64,000 nt of DNA from Glycomyces sp. NRRL B-16210 (GCF_000719515.1 NZ_JOGR01000007.1:310001-374000); one strand, 5' to 3'. Positions 35,310-43,802 are shown, numbered from the stretch's first letter. Translations and numbers: made by a program. The notes: generated by a model not told the origin, from the sequence alone.

Positions 35310-35620
35310 TCGTGACCTCCTTTGCGAGGGAAGTCTCAACGCTACGGACAGTAGTCCCACCTGTCTGTCGGGTATCCGCCACTTGGCGTCATGTTCCCCC
35401 CTGGTGCGAGTGGGGAAGGAGCGCTTCGTCGTTTCGTCGCCTTGGCGGGTGGTCGCGCGGAGCCGGGCTACGGGCCTACCTGTTGCGCGAGTCGATAACC
35501 GAGGACCCAGGCAATGCCGCCCTCCTCGAACACGTAACGCTGCGGCCCTGTGCGCTTCCCGTCCTCCTCGGGCACATGCGAAAGGCCGGCCGCTCCAGCG
35601 ACCGGCCCTTCCCCTATAGC
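35310..35620. other. 311-bp region between small membrane protein gene and folD
   Basis: It holds the upstream region of the 34920-35309 gene and the folD terminator. I see no gene, tRNA or clear operator. Confidence 0.5.
35581..35612 (-). terminator. Hairpin after folD
   Basis: AAAGGCCGGCCGCT pairs with AGCGACCGGCCCTT across a 4-nt loop with two mismatches, 9 nt beyond the folD stop. Confidence 0.65.
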
Positions 35621-36469
35621 TCAGTCACGGGTCTTCGACAGTTCCGCCGCCGTCACGGTGTGCCGCAGCAGCAGCGCGGTCGTCACCGGGCCCACGCCTC
35701 CGGGCACCGGGGTCAGCCTCCCGGCCACCTCCGCGACCGCCGCGTAGTCCACGTCGCCCACCAGGCCGCCGTCCTCGGTCGGGTTGGTGCCCACGTCGAT
35801 CACCGTCGCGCCCGGCTTCACGAAGTCCGCGCCGATCATCCCGGCCCGGCCCACGGCCGCCACCAGCACGTCCGCCTCGCGGCACACCGCCGCCAGGTCC
35901 TTCGTGCGCGAGTGGCAGACCGTCACCGTCGCCGACTCGTTCAGCAGCAGCAGCGCCGCCGGCTTCCCGACCACGTTCGACCGGCCCACGACCACGGCCT
36001 TCGCGCCCTCGAGCACGAGGTCCTCGCGCCCCAGCAGCTCCAGGACCGCCGCGGCCGTCGCCGGAGCGAACGTCCGCCGCCCCTGCGCCAAGCGCCCGAG
36101 GCTCTCCGGGTTCGCCCCGTCCACGTCCTTCATCGGGTCGATGTACCAGCCGACCTCGCCGAGGGACACGCCCTCCGGCAGCGGCGTCTGGCAGATGACC
36201 CCGTGCACCGAATCGTCGCCCGACAGCTCCCGGAGCTTCGCGGTGATCGCGTCCTTGTCCGGCTCCTTCAGGTGCTCGATCCGGCAGTCCAGGCCCTCCT
36301 TCTCGGCGGCCTTCTTGATCGAGCGCACGTACCAGGCCGTGCCCTCGTCGTCGGTCGGCACCACGACCGCCAGCGTCGGCGCGACGCCCTCGCTCCGCAG
36401 CCGGGCCGCCTCTGCGGCCACCTCCGCGCGCAGCGCCTTCGCGACCGCGCGCCCGTCGATGTCACTCAT
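35621..36469 (-). CDS. folD: Bifunctional methylene-THF dehydrogenase / methenyl-THF cyclohydrolase
   Basis: A 282-residue enzyme of one-carbon metabolism that interconverts methylene-, methenyl- and formyl-tetrahydrofolate with NADP. The active-site Tyr and Lys are in Y-V-R-S-I-K-K. V-H-G-V-I-C-Q-T-P-L-P, D-V-D-G and V-V-G-R-S-N-V-V-G-K-P (cofactor site) follow, and P-G-G-V-G-P-V-T closes the fold. The ATG overlaps the stop of the upstream cyclodeaminase gene by four bases (ATGA), so the two are coupled. Confidence 0.95.
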   Translation of the reverse strand: MSDIDGRAVAKALRAEVAAEAARLRSEGVAPTLAVVVPTDDEGTAWYVRSIKKAAEKEGLDCRIEHLKEPDKDAITAKLRELSGDDSVHGVICQTPLPEGVSLGEVGWYIDPMKDVDGANPESLGRLAQGRRTFAPATAAAVLELLGREDLVLEGAKAVVVGRSNVVGKPAALLLLNESATVTVCHSRTKDLAAVCREADVLVAAVGRAGMIGADFVKPGATVIDVGTNPTEDGGLVGDVDYAAVAEVAGRLTPVPGGVGPVTTALLLRHTVTAAELSKTRD

Positions 36470-37089
36470 GCCCGAATCCTCTTCGCCACCGCATGCATGA
36501 TCGCCTCGGCCTGCACCTTCGTCTGGAGCGCCTCGTTGAGCGCGCTCGCGAGCCGCTCGCGCTCGGCCGGGTCCTTGATCGACACGACGTTGATGTCCAC
36601 GTTCAGCGCCGCCGACTCCAGCGCCGACTTCGCCGCCGACGCCGCCACGGCCACGTCCGAGAGCACGTTCGGGTTCGACCCCTCCAGGATCCGCCCCGAC
36701 AGGCGGATCACCTCGGCCGCGACCTTCGCCACCGCCAGCGGCACCGCCGCGGCCTCGACCAGGCCCGCCTGGATCGCCGCGGTCCGCGCCGCCTTCTCCT
36801 CGTCGGAGGACTTCGGCAGCTTGTAGGCCGCCACCACGCCCGAGAAGGCCTCGGCGTCGTCCTCGGCGAGCCCCAGCGCCTCCAGCCGCAGCCGCTCGGC
36901 CTCGGCCAGGACCTCCCGCATCACCGCCTCGTGGTCGGCGAACTTCGGCTTCCCGATGGTCAGGTTGCACACCATCGAGACCAGGGCCGCGGCCATCGCC
37001 GCGCTCACCCCCGCCGCCGCGCCGCCGCCGGGCGCCGGAAGCTCCGAGGCCAGATCGGTCAACCAGTCTTCAATCGTCGTCTCACGCAC
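36466..37089 (-). CDS. Cyclodeaminase/cyclohydrolase family protein (FchA-like)
   Basis: A 207-residue, mostly helical protein of the formiminotetrahydrofolate cyclodeaminase/methenyl-THF cyclohydrolase family. The signature is L-P-A-P-G-G-G-A-A-A-G near residue 20, followed by L-T-I-G-K. G-S-N-P-N-V-L-S-D-V-A-V-A-A and the late A-L-N-V-D-I-N segment also fit. Coupling to folD supports a cyclohydrolase role in folate one-carbon flow. The start is GTG at 37089. The family is sure, the exact activity is not. Confidence 0.9.
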   Translation of the reverse strand: MRETTIEDWLTDLASELPAPGGGAAAGVSAAMAAALVSMVCNLTIGKPKFADHEAVMREVLAEAERLRLEALGLAEDDAEAFSGVVAAYKLPKSSDEEKAARTAAIQAGLVEAAAVPLAVAKVAAEVIRLSGRILEGSNPNVLSDVAVAASAAKSALESAALNVDINVVSIKDPAERERLASALNEALQTKVQAEAIMHAVAKRIRA

Positions 37090-37246
37090 CCGCTCACCCT
37101 AGCCGCGGTTCCAAAGGTGGGATGTCTGCGATCGTCCCCGTGTGTCGCGCCGGGCCCCCGTGCCCAAGTCCGAACAGGCGTCCGCCTGGGCCGGCTCATC
37201 CCGTGAGACTGGCAAATCGGCCTGGTACGGGCTTGGCGGGCCCGCG

Positions 37247-37252
37247 TAGGAT
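37247..37252 (+). promoter_or_regulatory. -10 element (TAGGAT) before the DAHP synthase gene
   Basis: TAGGAT ends 6 nt before GTG 37259. The AGGA inside it could alternatively act as a ribosome site for the same GTG. Confidence 0.45.
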
Positions 37253-37258
37253 ATGCGC

Positions 37259-38641
37259 GTGAACCGCCAATGGCATGATCTGCGCAATCCCGGACTCGTC
37301 CCCGTCGTCGCCGACGAGGAGGAGGCCGAACGCTATCAGCTCGACGCATGGCGGAACCTGCCCAGAGAGCAGGTTCCCCCCTGGCCCGATTACGCCGAAG
37401 TCGAAGAAGTCTCCGGCGTCATGGCCGGAGTCCCCCCGATCGTCGCCCCCTACGAGGTCGAGCACCTCCGCGAACTCCTCGCCGACGTCTGCGAAGGCCG
37501 CGCCTTCCTGATGCAAGGCGGCGACTGCGCCGAGACGTTCATCGACAACACCGAGCAGCACGTGCTCGCCAACATGCGCACCCTGCTCCAGATGGCCGTC
37601 GTGCTCACCTACGGCGCCTCGCTGCCCGTCGTCAAGGTCGGCCGCGTCGCCGGCCAGTACTCCAAACCCCGCTCCGCGGCGACCGACTCGCTCGGCCTGC
37701 CCGTCTACCGCGGCGACATGTTCAACTCGCTCGAAGCGACCGAGGAGGCCCGGGTCTGCGACCCGCAGCGGATGATCCGCGCCTACGCCAACTCGGCCGC
37801 GTCCATGAACATGCTCCGCGCCTACCTCCGTGGCGGCCTCGCCGACCTCATGGCCGTCCACGACTGGAACAAGGACTTCGTGCGCACCTCGCCCGCCGGG
37901 GAGCGCTACGAGGCCATCGGCCGCGAGATCGACCGGGCCGTGCGCTTCATGGCCGCCTGCGGCGTCGAGGACGACAACCTCCACACCGCGGAGGTCTTCG
38001 CCTCCCACGAGATGCTCGCCATCGAGTACGACCGCGCGCTCACCCGCATCTACAACGGCAAGGCCTACGCCCTCTCGGGCCACATGGTCTGGAACGGCGA
38101 GCGCACCCGCCAGCTCGGCGGCGCCCACATCGACTTCCTCTCGCGCGTGGCCAACCCCGTCGGCTGCAAGATCGGCCCGACCGCCACGCCCGAATGGGTC
38201 GTCGAGATGTGCCAGAAGCTCAACCCCGACAACATCCCCGGCAAGCTCGTCATCATCACCCGCATGGGCCACAAGAACGTCCGCACCGTGCTGCCGCCGA
38301 TCATCGAGAAGGTCGAGGCCGCCGGCTGCAAGGTCGTGTGGCAGTGCGACCCCATGCACGGCAACACCTACGAATCGGCCTCCGGCTACAAGACCCGCGC
38401 CTTCGACCAGGTCGTCGACGAGGTCCTCGGCTTCTTCGAAGTGCACCGCCAGACCGGGACCCACCCCGGCGGCATCCACATCGAACTCACCGGCGAGGAC
38501 GTCACCGAATGCGTCGGCGGCGCCCAGGAGATCCGCGACGACCAGCTCTCCGACCGCTACGAGACCGCCTGCGACCCGCGGCTGAACACCCAGCAGTCGC
38601 TCGAACTCGCGTTCCTCGTTGCCGAGATGTTGCGCCACTAA
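37259..38641 (+). CDS. aroG: Class II DAHP synthase
   Basis: A 460-residue class II 3-deoxy-D-arabino-heptulosonate 7-phosphate synthase, the first enzyme of the shikimate pathway (phosphoenolpyruvate plus erythrose 4-phosphate). Typical segments are L-M-Q-G-G-D-C-A-E-T-F with the metal-site Cys, V-G-R-V-A-G-Q-Y-S-K-P-R, K-I-G-P-T-A-T-P, T-R-M-G-H-K-N-V-R, W-Q-C-D-P-M-H-G-N-T and H-I-E-L-T-G-E-D-V-T-E-C. Starts are ATG 37253 or GTG 37259. I prefer the GTG, which is 6 nt after TAGGAT. The long N-terminal part typical of Mycobacterium AroG is present in reduced form. It is monocistronic. Confidence 0.95.
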   Translation: MNRQWHDLRNPGLVPVVADEEEAERYQLDAWRNLPREQVPPWPDYAEVEEVSGVMAGVPPIVAPYEVEHLRELLADVCEGRAFLMQGGDCAETFIDNTEQHVLANMRTLLQMAVVLTYGASLPVVKVGRVAGQYSKPRSAATDSLGLPVYRGDMFNSLEATEEARVCDPQRMIRAYANSAASMNMLRAYLRGGLADLMAVHDWNKDFVRTSPAGERYEAIGREIDRAVRFMAACGVEDDNLHTAEVFASHEMLAIEYDRALTRIYNGKAYALSGHMVWNGERTRQLGGAHIDFLSRVANPVGCKIGPTATPEWVVEMCQKLNPDNIPGKLVIITRMGHKNVRTVLPPIIEKVEAAGCKVVWQCDPMHGNTYESASGYKTRAFDQVVDEVLGFFEVHRQTGTHPGGIHIELTGEDVTECVGGAQEIRDDQLSDRYETACDPRLNTQQSLELAFLVAEMLRH

Positions 38642-38668
38642 GGCTTTCCTCCAGTGTGCCGCGCGCCA

Positions 38669-38674
38669 TAGAGT
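38669..38674 (+). promoter_or_regulatory. -10 element (TAGAGT) of the LLM oxidoreductase gene
   Basis: TAGAGT ends 7 nt before the ATG at 38682. TTTCCT lies 18 bp further upstream (38645-38650), the same hexamer and spacing as before the glucokinase gene. No Shine-Dalgarno sequence is present. Confidence 0.5.
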
Positions 38675-38681
38675 GGTGTGC

Positions 38682-39710
38682 ATGAGTGCACACGACGTGT
38701 TCCTGCTCGGCGGAGTGTTCCCCGGTACCGCACCGGCGGCGACGCTCCGCCGAGTCGTCTCCTACGCCCGAGCGGCCGAGGCCTCCGGCCTCGACGGCGC
38801 CTGGGTGGCCGAACACCACTTCATCGAGTACGGCGCCAACCCCTCGGCCACCCTCATGGCCTCCCACCTCCTCGCCGCCACCGAACGCCTCCAGATCGGC
38901 ACCGCCGTCTCGGTCCTCTCCAACCGCCACCCCGTCGCCCTCGGCGAAGAGGCCGCCACTTTGGACGCCCTCGCCCCCGGCCGCTTCCGGCTCGGCGTCG
39001 GACGCGGCGGCCCCTGGATCGACCTCGACGTCTTCGGCTCCAGCGTCGACCGCTACGAACGCGGCTTCGAAGAAGGCCTCAGACTCCTGCGCCAATGGCT
39101 CTCGGGCGAAACCGAGGTCACCCACAACGGCGAGTTCTTCGACGTCCTCCCCATCCGCGTGATGCCGCCCGGCGCCGGAACCCCCGTCTGGGTCGCCGCC
39201 ACCAGCGAGGAGACCGCCCGCATCGCCGGACGCCTCGGCCTCCCGCTCCTGCTCGGCATGCACGCCCCCGACGAGGACCACCTCGCCCTCCTCGACGTCT
39301 GGCGCCGCGAAGCCGAGACCGCCGGCCACGACCCCGAAGCGGCCGAACACGTCTCGACCCACCTCGCGCAGATCGCGAACGACACCGCCACCGTCGACCG
39401 GCTGCGCGCCTCGCTCACCGAACTGCTCACCCGCGGCGTCGGCCAGTACGTGAGCCTCAAACCCAGCCGCACCGGCAGAGACCACGCCGCCTATGTGGAC
39501 TGGATGGTCGGACGCCACGCCGTCGGCCCCGCCGACCACGTCGCCGAACGGCTCGCCGCCTCGGCCGAGACCACCGGCGTCGCCCGCCAACTGCTCCTCG
39601 CCGAAGGCCTCGGCGAACCCGAAGCGGTCCGGGACAACATCGCCGCGCTCGGCGCCGCCCTCACCGGAACGGCGGGTACGGGGGCGCCCCCGGAGGCGGC
39701 TGCACCCTGA
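38682..39710 (+). CDS. LLM-class flavin-dependent oxidoreductase (luciferase-like)
   Basis: A 342-residue bacterial-luciferase-fold protein, expected to use F420 or FMN. It has G-A-W-V-A-E-H-H-F-I-E-Y-G near residue 45, typical of the luciferase-like alkanal monooxygenase group, G-T-A-V-S-V-L-S-N-R-H-P, and R-L-G-V-G-R-G-G-P-W. The substrate is unknown. The ATG is 7 nt after TAGAGT, so the mRNA is probably leaderless. The last 50 bp overlap the convergent membrane protein gene. Confidence 0.9.
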   Translation: MSAHDVFLLGGVFPGTAPAATLRRVVSYARAAEASGLDGAWVAEHHFIEYGANPSATLMASHLLAATERLQIGTAVSVLSNRHPVALGEEAATLDALAPGRFRLGVGRGGPWIDLDVFGSSVDRYERGFEEGLRLLRQWLSGETEVTHNGEFFDVLPIRVMPPGAGTPVWVAATSEETARIAGRLGLPLLLGMHAPDEDHLALLDVWRREAETAGHDPEAAEHVSTHLAQIANDTATVDRLRASLTELLTRGVGQYVSLKPSRTGRDHAAYVDWMVGRHAVGPADHVAERLAASAETTGVARQLLLAEGLGEPEAVRDNIAALGAALTGTAGTGAPPEAAAP

Positions 39711-40239
39711 GCGGGTCCCTGCCGCGCTGGCGGAACCACTGGTTCGCCGAGCCGGTGAACAGGCAGATGAGCGTCACCAGCGGCATCGCCAGGCCCGTGA
39801 GCGTGCCGATCAGCCGCGAGCCGTCCACCGGAGCGCCGACCCGGTCGCTCGCCTCGAACCCGGTGTAGAGCCCGAGGAAGCCGAACACGAACGCCGCCAG
39901 CATGATCGCGATCGTGGTGATCTGCGCCCAGCGCCGGCCCGCCCCGATCTTCACCGCCAGGACCCCGAGGAGGACCACCGAGGCGATCACCACGGCGATG
40001 ACGACCGTGACCAGGGCCGCGAAATCGCCCACGCCCGCGGTGAAGTCGCTGCCGAACCCGAAGTCGTCGAGGTCGACCGCCTGCGACCAGAACAGCGCCG
40101 CCAGGCCGCCGCCGGTCCCGCAGCAGATGAGGAACGAGAACTGGAGCCACAGCATCACCTGGGCGGCCGTCACCGTCCCCGGTTTGCGTTGCAGCAGTTC
40201 AGGGGGCGGGGTGGAGGGGAAGACCGGCGGCGTGTACAC
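39661..40239 (-). CDS. Four-helix membrane protein, conserved hypothetical
   Basis: A 192-residue protein. A Pro-rich cytosolic start (T-P-P-V-F-P-S-T-P-P-P) leads to four hydrophobic segments, one with C-C-G-T-G-G-G, and a Pro-rich C-terminus P-P-P-G-A-P-P-Y-P-P. The layout resembles actinobacterial Pro-rich DUF4190-like proteins, but I do not assign a family. The GTG at 40239 has AAGGA 8 nt upstream. The coding end overlaps the LLM gene tail-to-tail by 50 bp. Confidence 0.7.
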   Translation of the reverse strand: MYTPPVFPSTPPPELLQRKPGTVTAAQVMLWLQFSFLICCGTGGGLAALFWSQAVDLDDFGFGSDFTAGVGDFAALVTVVIAVVIASVVLLGVLAVKIGAGRRWAQITTIAIMLAAFVFGFLGLYTGFEASDRVGAPVDGSRLIGTLTGLAMPLVTLICLFTGSANQWFRQRGRDPLRVQPPPGAPPYPPFR

Positions 40240-40386
40240 AGGGTGGTTCCTTCGAGTCGGGCGGTATCCGAGTCTAAGGCCCCCAGGCCACACGCGAGGA
40301 ACCGACCGATCCGGGGCGCGGGCGGCTCCGGCGTACCGGAAGGTGCGACCGAAGCCGCCACGCGGGCGGGTTCGGAGGCGGCGGGC

Positions 40387-41268
40387 TCAGCGGTGGGGGA
40401 GCGCGGCCCGCAGCGCTTCGAAGATCGTCTGGTCCTGGTAGGCGAACCCGCTGCTCTCCAGGGCCGCCGGGCGGATCTTCGCGCCGCGCAGCAGTTCCAC
40501 GGCCGCTTCTCCGGCCACGATCTTGACCGCGAAGCCGGGGATGATCCACGGGGTCGGCCGGTGCACGACCGCGCCGAGCGCCCGCGCGAACTCGCGGTTC
40601 GTGGCCGGGGTCGGGCCGACGAGGTTCACCGGGCCGCGCAGGTCGCCCTCGACCGCGGCGACCGCGGCGGCCACCCAGTCGCGCAGGGAGATCCACGGCA
40701 TGTACTGGTGGCCGTTGCCGAAGCGCCCTCCCAGGAACCACTTCCAGGCCGGGACCAGCTTGTCGAGCAGGACGCTGCCCTCGCCGAGGACGTGGCCGGT
40801 CCGCAGCCGCACGACGCGCGCGCCCGCCTCTTCGGCGGCGGCGGTCGCGTTCTCCCACGCGAGGCAGGTGCGGCCCAGGTAGTCGGCCGCCGCGGGGGTG
40901 CTCTCGTCCACCTCGACGCCGGCGCGGTCGCCGTACCAGCCCGCGGCCGAGCCGTTGACCAGTGTCGGGACGCCCGCTTGTGCGACGGCGGTGGCGAGCG
41001 CCTTGGTCGGGATCACGCGGCTGGAGAGGATCCGGCGCTTGTAGGCGGCGTTCCAGCGCCGCCCGGCGATCGAGGCCCCGCACAGGTTCACGACCGCGTC
41101 GACGCCGTCGAGGATCTGGGGGTCGAGCGGCTCTTTGTACGGGTCCCAGAGGATCTCGTTCTCCTCGTCGGGGCGGTGGCGCACCAGCCGCACGAGGTCG
41201 TGGCCTTCGAGGGCCCTCATCAGGGGCTTGCCGAGATAGCCGCTCGACCCGGCGATGACGATCCGCAT
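40387..41268 (-). CDS. TIGR01777-family NAD-dependent epimerase-like protein
   Basis: A 293-residue Rossmann protein of the extended SDR type. The cofactor site is G-S-S-G-Y-L-G at residues 7-13. N-L-C-G-A-S-I-A-G-R-R-W is the marker of the TIGR01777/YfcH group, followed by S-R-V-I-P-T-K-A-L, S-A-A-G-W-Y-G-D-R and the C-terminal DUF1731-like helix pair. The physiological substrate of the group is unknown. The ATG is 6 nt after TAGGCT, and that hexamer contains the stop codon of the upstream Rrf2 gene, so the gene has a private leaderless promoter inside the junction. Confidence 0.88.
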   Translation of the reverse strand: MRIVIAGSSGYLGKPLMRALEGHDLVRLVRHRPDEENEILWDPYKEPLDPQILDGVDAVVNLCGASIAGRRWNAAYKRRILSSRVIPTKALATAVAQAGVPTLVNGSAAGWYGDRAGVEVDESTPAAADYLGRTCLAWENATAAAEEAGARVVRLRTGHVLGEGSVLLDKLVPAWKWFLGGRFGNGHQYMPWISLRDWVAAAVAAVEGDLRGPVNLVGPTPATNREFARALGAVVHRPTPWIIPGFAVKIVAGEAAVELLRGAKIRPAALESSGFAYQDQTIFEALRAALPHR

Positions 41269-41274
41269 ACGCCT

Positions 41275-41280
41275 AGCCTA
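41275..41280 (-). promoter_or_regulatory. -10 element (TAGGCT) before the TIGR01777 gene
   Basis: On the minus strand TAGGCT ends 6 nt before the ATG at 41268 and includes the TAG stop of the Rrf2 gene. Confidence 0.5.
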
Positions 41281-41766
41281 TGGCCTCGGAACCCCGTACC
41301 ACTCCTGGACCTGTGTTCGCAGTCCCGGCGCCTGAAGCTCGGCGTTGGCCTGGATCGCCGCCAGGGTCTGCGCTGCGAGCGCCCGCCGCCATTCGAGTTC
41401 GGCGCCGCGCATGGCGGTGTCGATCGCGCAAGGGGTGCGGAAGGCCGAGTCCGGCAGGTCCTCCCAGACGCCGTTGCGGCGGATCTCCGCGCACTGGAAC
41501 GCCTCGGCGGGGCCCTCGATCGCGGTGAGCACGTCCATGAGGGTGATGTCTCCCAGGCTCCTGGCGAGCCGGAAGCCGCCCTTCTTCCCGGCGGTGGAGG
41601 TGAGGATGCCGGCCTTGACGAGGGGCTGGAGCTGCTTGTTGAGGTAGGCGGGCGGCAGCCCGTACCCGGCGGCGAGCCTCGCGGTCGAAACGGGCCCGTC
41701 GGCGCCCATCCAGTCGAGGAGCAGGCAGCAGTGCGCGGCCCATTCGACGCCTTCGCTGATTCGCAT
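41278..41766 (-). CDS. Rrf2-family transcription regulator
   Basis: A 162-residue regulator with an N-terminal winged helix. R-I-S-E-G-V-E-W-A-A-H opens it, recognition region A-A-G-Y-G-L-P-P-A-Y-L-N-K-Q-L is near residue 35, and the wing is A-G-K-K-G-G-F-R-L-A-R. Two Cys residues lie in the C-terminal half (F-Q-C-A-E and T-P-C-A-I-D), about 21 residues apart. This is not the three-Cys cluster of IscR or NsrR, so redox-thiol or ligand sensing is more likely than an iron-sulphur cluster. It is divergent from a cupin gene, with a 25-bp dyad between. The ATG is 7 nt after TACCAT. Confidence 0.88.
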   Translation of the reverse strand: MRISEGVEWAAHCCLLLDWMGADGPVSTARLAAGYGLPPAYLNKQLQPLVKAGILTSTAGKKGGFRLARSLGDITLMDVLTAIEGPAEAFQCAEIRRNGVWEDLPDSAFRTPCAIDTAMRGAELEWRRALAAQTLAAIQANAELQAPGLRTQVQEWYGVPRP

Positions 41767-41773
41767 AATCCCG

Positions 41774-41779
41774 ATGGTA
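41774..41779 (-). promoter_or_regulatory. -10 element (TACCAT) of the Rrf2 gene
   Basis: On the minus strand TACCAT ends 7 nt before the ATG at 41766. No ribosome site is present. Confidence 0.45.
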
Positions 41780-41853
41780 TCGCTCCGGGTTCGGCCCCGA
41801 CGCCGTCCGCGGGTCACGGGCTGCGGCATGGCCTTCGATGCGACGCGAGCCGA

Positions 41854-41889
41854 TTGCGGATCTTTATCTAGACATGTAATATCCAGATA
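41854..41889 (+). promoter_or_regulatory. Cupin-gene promoter with operator dyad over the -10
   Basis: TTGCGG (41854-41859) and TAATAT (41877-41882) are 17 bp apart. The dyad TATCTAGA-n9-TCCAGATA (41865-41872 and 41882-41889, 7 of 8 matching) covers the spacer and -10, so a bound dimer would block transcription. The divergent Rrf2 protein is the obvious candidate. Confidence 0.65.
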
Positions 41890-41929
41890 TAAGTTCCGGC
41901 GAGGGCCGGAACCGCATCGGAGGAAGACC

Positions 41930-42421
41930 ATGAGCACCACGCCCGCACCCGTCATCGCCCGCGCCGCCGCCGCCGAGCGGCTGGCCCACGCCCAGGAGTC
42001 GGTCATGACCTTGCTCGCCGACTCCTCGCAGACCGGCGGGGCTCTTTCTGTCACCCGCTCGACGTTCCCGGACGGCGGCGACGGCGCGCCGCCGCACTTC
42101 CACACCGGCGCGAGCGAATCGCTGTTCGTCATCGCCGGCCGCCTCCAAGTCCTCGCCGGCGAGGAGGTCGTGGTCTTGGAAGCGGGGGACTTCGTGACGC
42201 TCCCGGCCGGACTGCCGCACGCGTTCGGGGCCGCGCCCGGCCACGACGCCGACGTGCTCGCCGTGTTCGCCCCGGCCGCCGACCGGTTCGACTACTACCG
42301 GCTGCTCGAACGCGTGGTCGCCGGCGAGGCCGACCCGGCTGAGATCCCGGCCTCAGGCGAGCGCTTCGACAACCACTACGTGGCGGGCGAGGCCTGGCAC
42401 CGGGCCCGGTCGGCCGCCTGA
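41930..42421 (+). CDS. Cupin-domain protein
   Basis: A 163-residue single-cupin protein. The first motif is P-P-H-F-H-T-G-A-S-E-S-L-F-V-I-A-G and the second P-A-G-L-P-H-A-F. These supply His, His, Glu and His metal ligands. The group includes quercetin-dioxygenase-like proteins and small-molecule binders. The reaction is unknown. The ATG has GGAGGA 5 nt upstream. The AT-rich upstream site and divergent Rrf2 gene indicate repressor control, possibly by a toxic aromatic or electrophilic compound (inference). Confidence 0.88.
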   Translation: MSTTPAPVIARAAAAERLAHAQESVMTLLADSSQTGGALSVTRSTFPDGGDGAPPHFHTGASESLFVIAGRLQVLAGEEVVVLEAGDFVTLPAGLPHAFGAAPGHDADVLAVFAPAADRFDYYRLLERVVAGEADPAEIPASGERFDNHYVAGEAWHRARSAA

Positions 42422-42477
42422 TCGGAGGTCGGTGCCCCAAAGCCGTCGCCTAGAAAGCGGTGTGCCCTCGCCGTCGT

Positions 42478-43386
42478 TCAGAGGCCCAGCCTGGCCAGGT
42501 CCAGACGGCCGAAGCGGTTGCGCCACTGCACGTCCGCCTTGATGCCGGCCAAGACCGAGCGCTGGAGGGTGTTCTCCTGCGGCAGCGTTTCGGCGGGGGT
42601 GTCCTCGGTGCGTGAGAAGACGAACCGCCACACGCTGTTCCTGGCGCCCGCCGCGTCGCCGGGGCCTTCGAGGTCGAACAGGGCGCCGAAGCCGGGGATG
42701 TTGGAGTGCTCGGGCAGCCAGTCGCGCAGTTGCGGGTCCAGCAGCCACGACTCGCACACGAACGCCATGTCCTCCGGTCCGCCGTACCGCTCGGGGAAGA
42801 CCGCCGGGAAGAACTCCAGGGCCCATTCGACCGAGTCGCGCACCGCGTCGAGCGTGAGCGGCCCGCCCTCGCCGCGGATGTGCATCCCCACGAACGGCTT
42901 CGGGTCGGGGCCCTCGACACAGAACTGGAGCCGCCCGAGCTGGTACAGCGATCCGCGCACGTGGCCGGTGAACCAGTTGGCGACGTCGAGCCCGGCCTTG
43001 CCGTAGAGGCGCCTGTTGAACCGCAGCTTCTCGCCGAGGTCGGCGAGGACGCGACGCGAGAGGTCCTCGTCGACGCCGCGTTCGCGGTGGTAGGCGAGCA
43101 TGTCGGGGACGGCCGCGAGCAGCGGGAACAGGCCCAGCAGCGAGTGCGGTTCGGTGACGGTGGGCCACGGCAGCCACTTGCGTCCGCCCATGTCGGCGGC
43201 GATCGACTGGTACAGCCGGTCGGCCAGCTCGCGAGAGGCCGCATCGAGCGCGGCGAGGCCCGCCACGGCGGCGTCGGCGTCCTCGGGTTCGGCGCCGCAC
43301 CAGTCGAGCAGCAGCTCGCGGACGGTCGCGGCGTCGGGTTCGGGATACGCCGCGACGGCGCCGGGCGGCGGAAGTTCCTCAGTCAC
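42478..43386 (-). CDS. Putative acyltransferase-domain protein (NAT_N/GNAT-like C-terminal type)
   Basis: A 302-residue cytosolic protein. The N-terminal 120 residues are helical (L-L-L-D-W-C-G-A-E-P-E-D-A). The C-terminal part has R-R-L-Y-G-K-A-G-L-D-V-A-N-W-F-T-G-H-V and beta strands as in the actinobacterial acyltransferase-domain proteins with a GNAT-like C-terminus. I recognise the overall pattern but no catalytic motif, so the assignment is tentative. The start is GTG at 43386. It is divergent from a small membrane protein gene 65 bp away. Confidence 0.6.
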   Translation of the reverse strand: MTEELPPPGAVAAYPEPDAATVRELLLDWCGAEPEDADAAVAGLAALDAASRELADRLYQSIAADMGGRKWLPWPTVTEPHSLLGLFPLLAAVPDMLAYHRERGVDEDLSRRVLADLGEKLRFNRRLYGKAGLDVANWFTGHVRGSLYQLGRLQFCVEGPDPKPFVGMHIRGEGGPLTLDAVRDSVEWALEFFPAVFPERYGGPEDMAFVCESWLLDPQLRDWLPEHSNIPGFGALFDLEGPGDAAGARNSVWRFVFSRTEDTPAETLPQENTLQRSVLAGIKADVQWRNRFGRLDLARLGL

Positions 43387-43439
43387 GGGGCTATGTCACC
43401 ACGGACGGGCCCGGGGCGGCAACATCGGGTCGGTCACCT

Positions 43440-43445
43440 TAGGCT
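43440..43445 (+). promoter_or_regulatory. -10 element (TAGGCT) before the small membrane protein gene
   Basis: TAGGCT ends 6 nt before the GTG at 43452, with no ribosome site. Confidence 0.5.
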
Positions 43446-43451
43446 GGGTCG

Positions 43452-43802
43452 GTGCGACGGTTGCTGACGCCCCCCTGGATCGTCCTCCACTGCTTCGCGG
43501 TGGTGCTGACGGTCGCCTTCGGGCTGCTCGGGTGGTGGCAGTTGTCCCGCGCCCAGGCGGGCAACGCGATCAGTTGGGGCTACGCGCTCGAATGGCCGCT
43601 GTTCGCGGTGTTCACGGTGGCGCTGTGGGTCCGGCAGATGCGCCTCGAACTGCGCAAGGACCTCCCCGAGGGCGCCGCGCCGCGCCGCGGGCGCCCCGAG
43701 CCGCCGCCGATGACCTCGCCCTTCGAGTCCGCGATCGTGCGGGCCCGAGGGGACGACGCCGAATCCGATCCGCATCGCCCACCGCAGGGGAGCCACGCAT
43801 GA
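43452..43802 (+). CDS. Small membrane protein, conserved in actinobacteria
   Basis: A 116-residue protein with two membrane segments (about 10-28 and 43-60). G-L-L-G-W-W-Q-L-S-R-A and G-N-A-I-S-W-G-Y-A-L-E-W-P-L-F form the conserved core. The C-terminal 50 residues are charged and Pro-rich. The first helix recalls the start of SURF1 proteins, but the rest is missing. It is coupled to a DUF3817 gene by an ATGA overlap, a pairing common in actinobacteria. The function is unknown. Confidence 0.75.
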   Translation: MRRLLTPPWIVLHCFAVVLTVAFGLLGWWQLSRAQAGNAISWGYALEWPLFAVFTVALWVRQMRLELRKDLPEGAAPRRGRPEPPPMTSPFESAIVRARGDDAESDPHRPPQGSHA

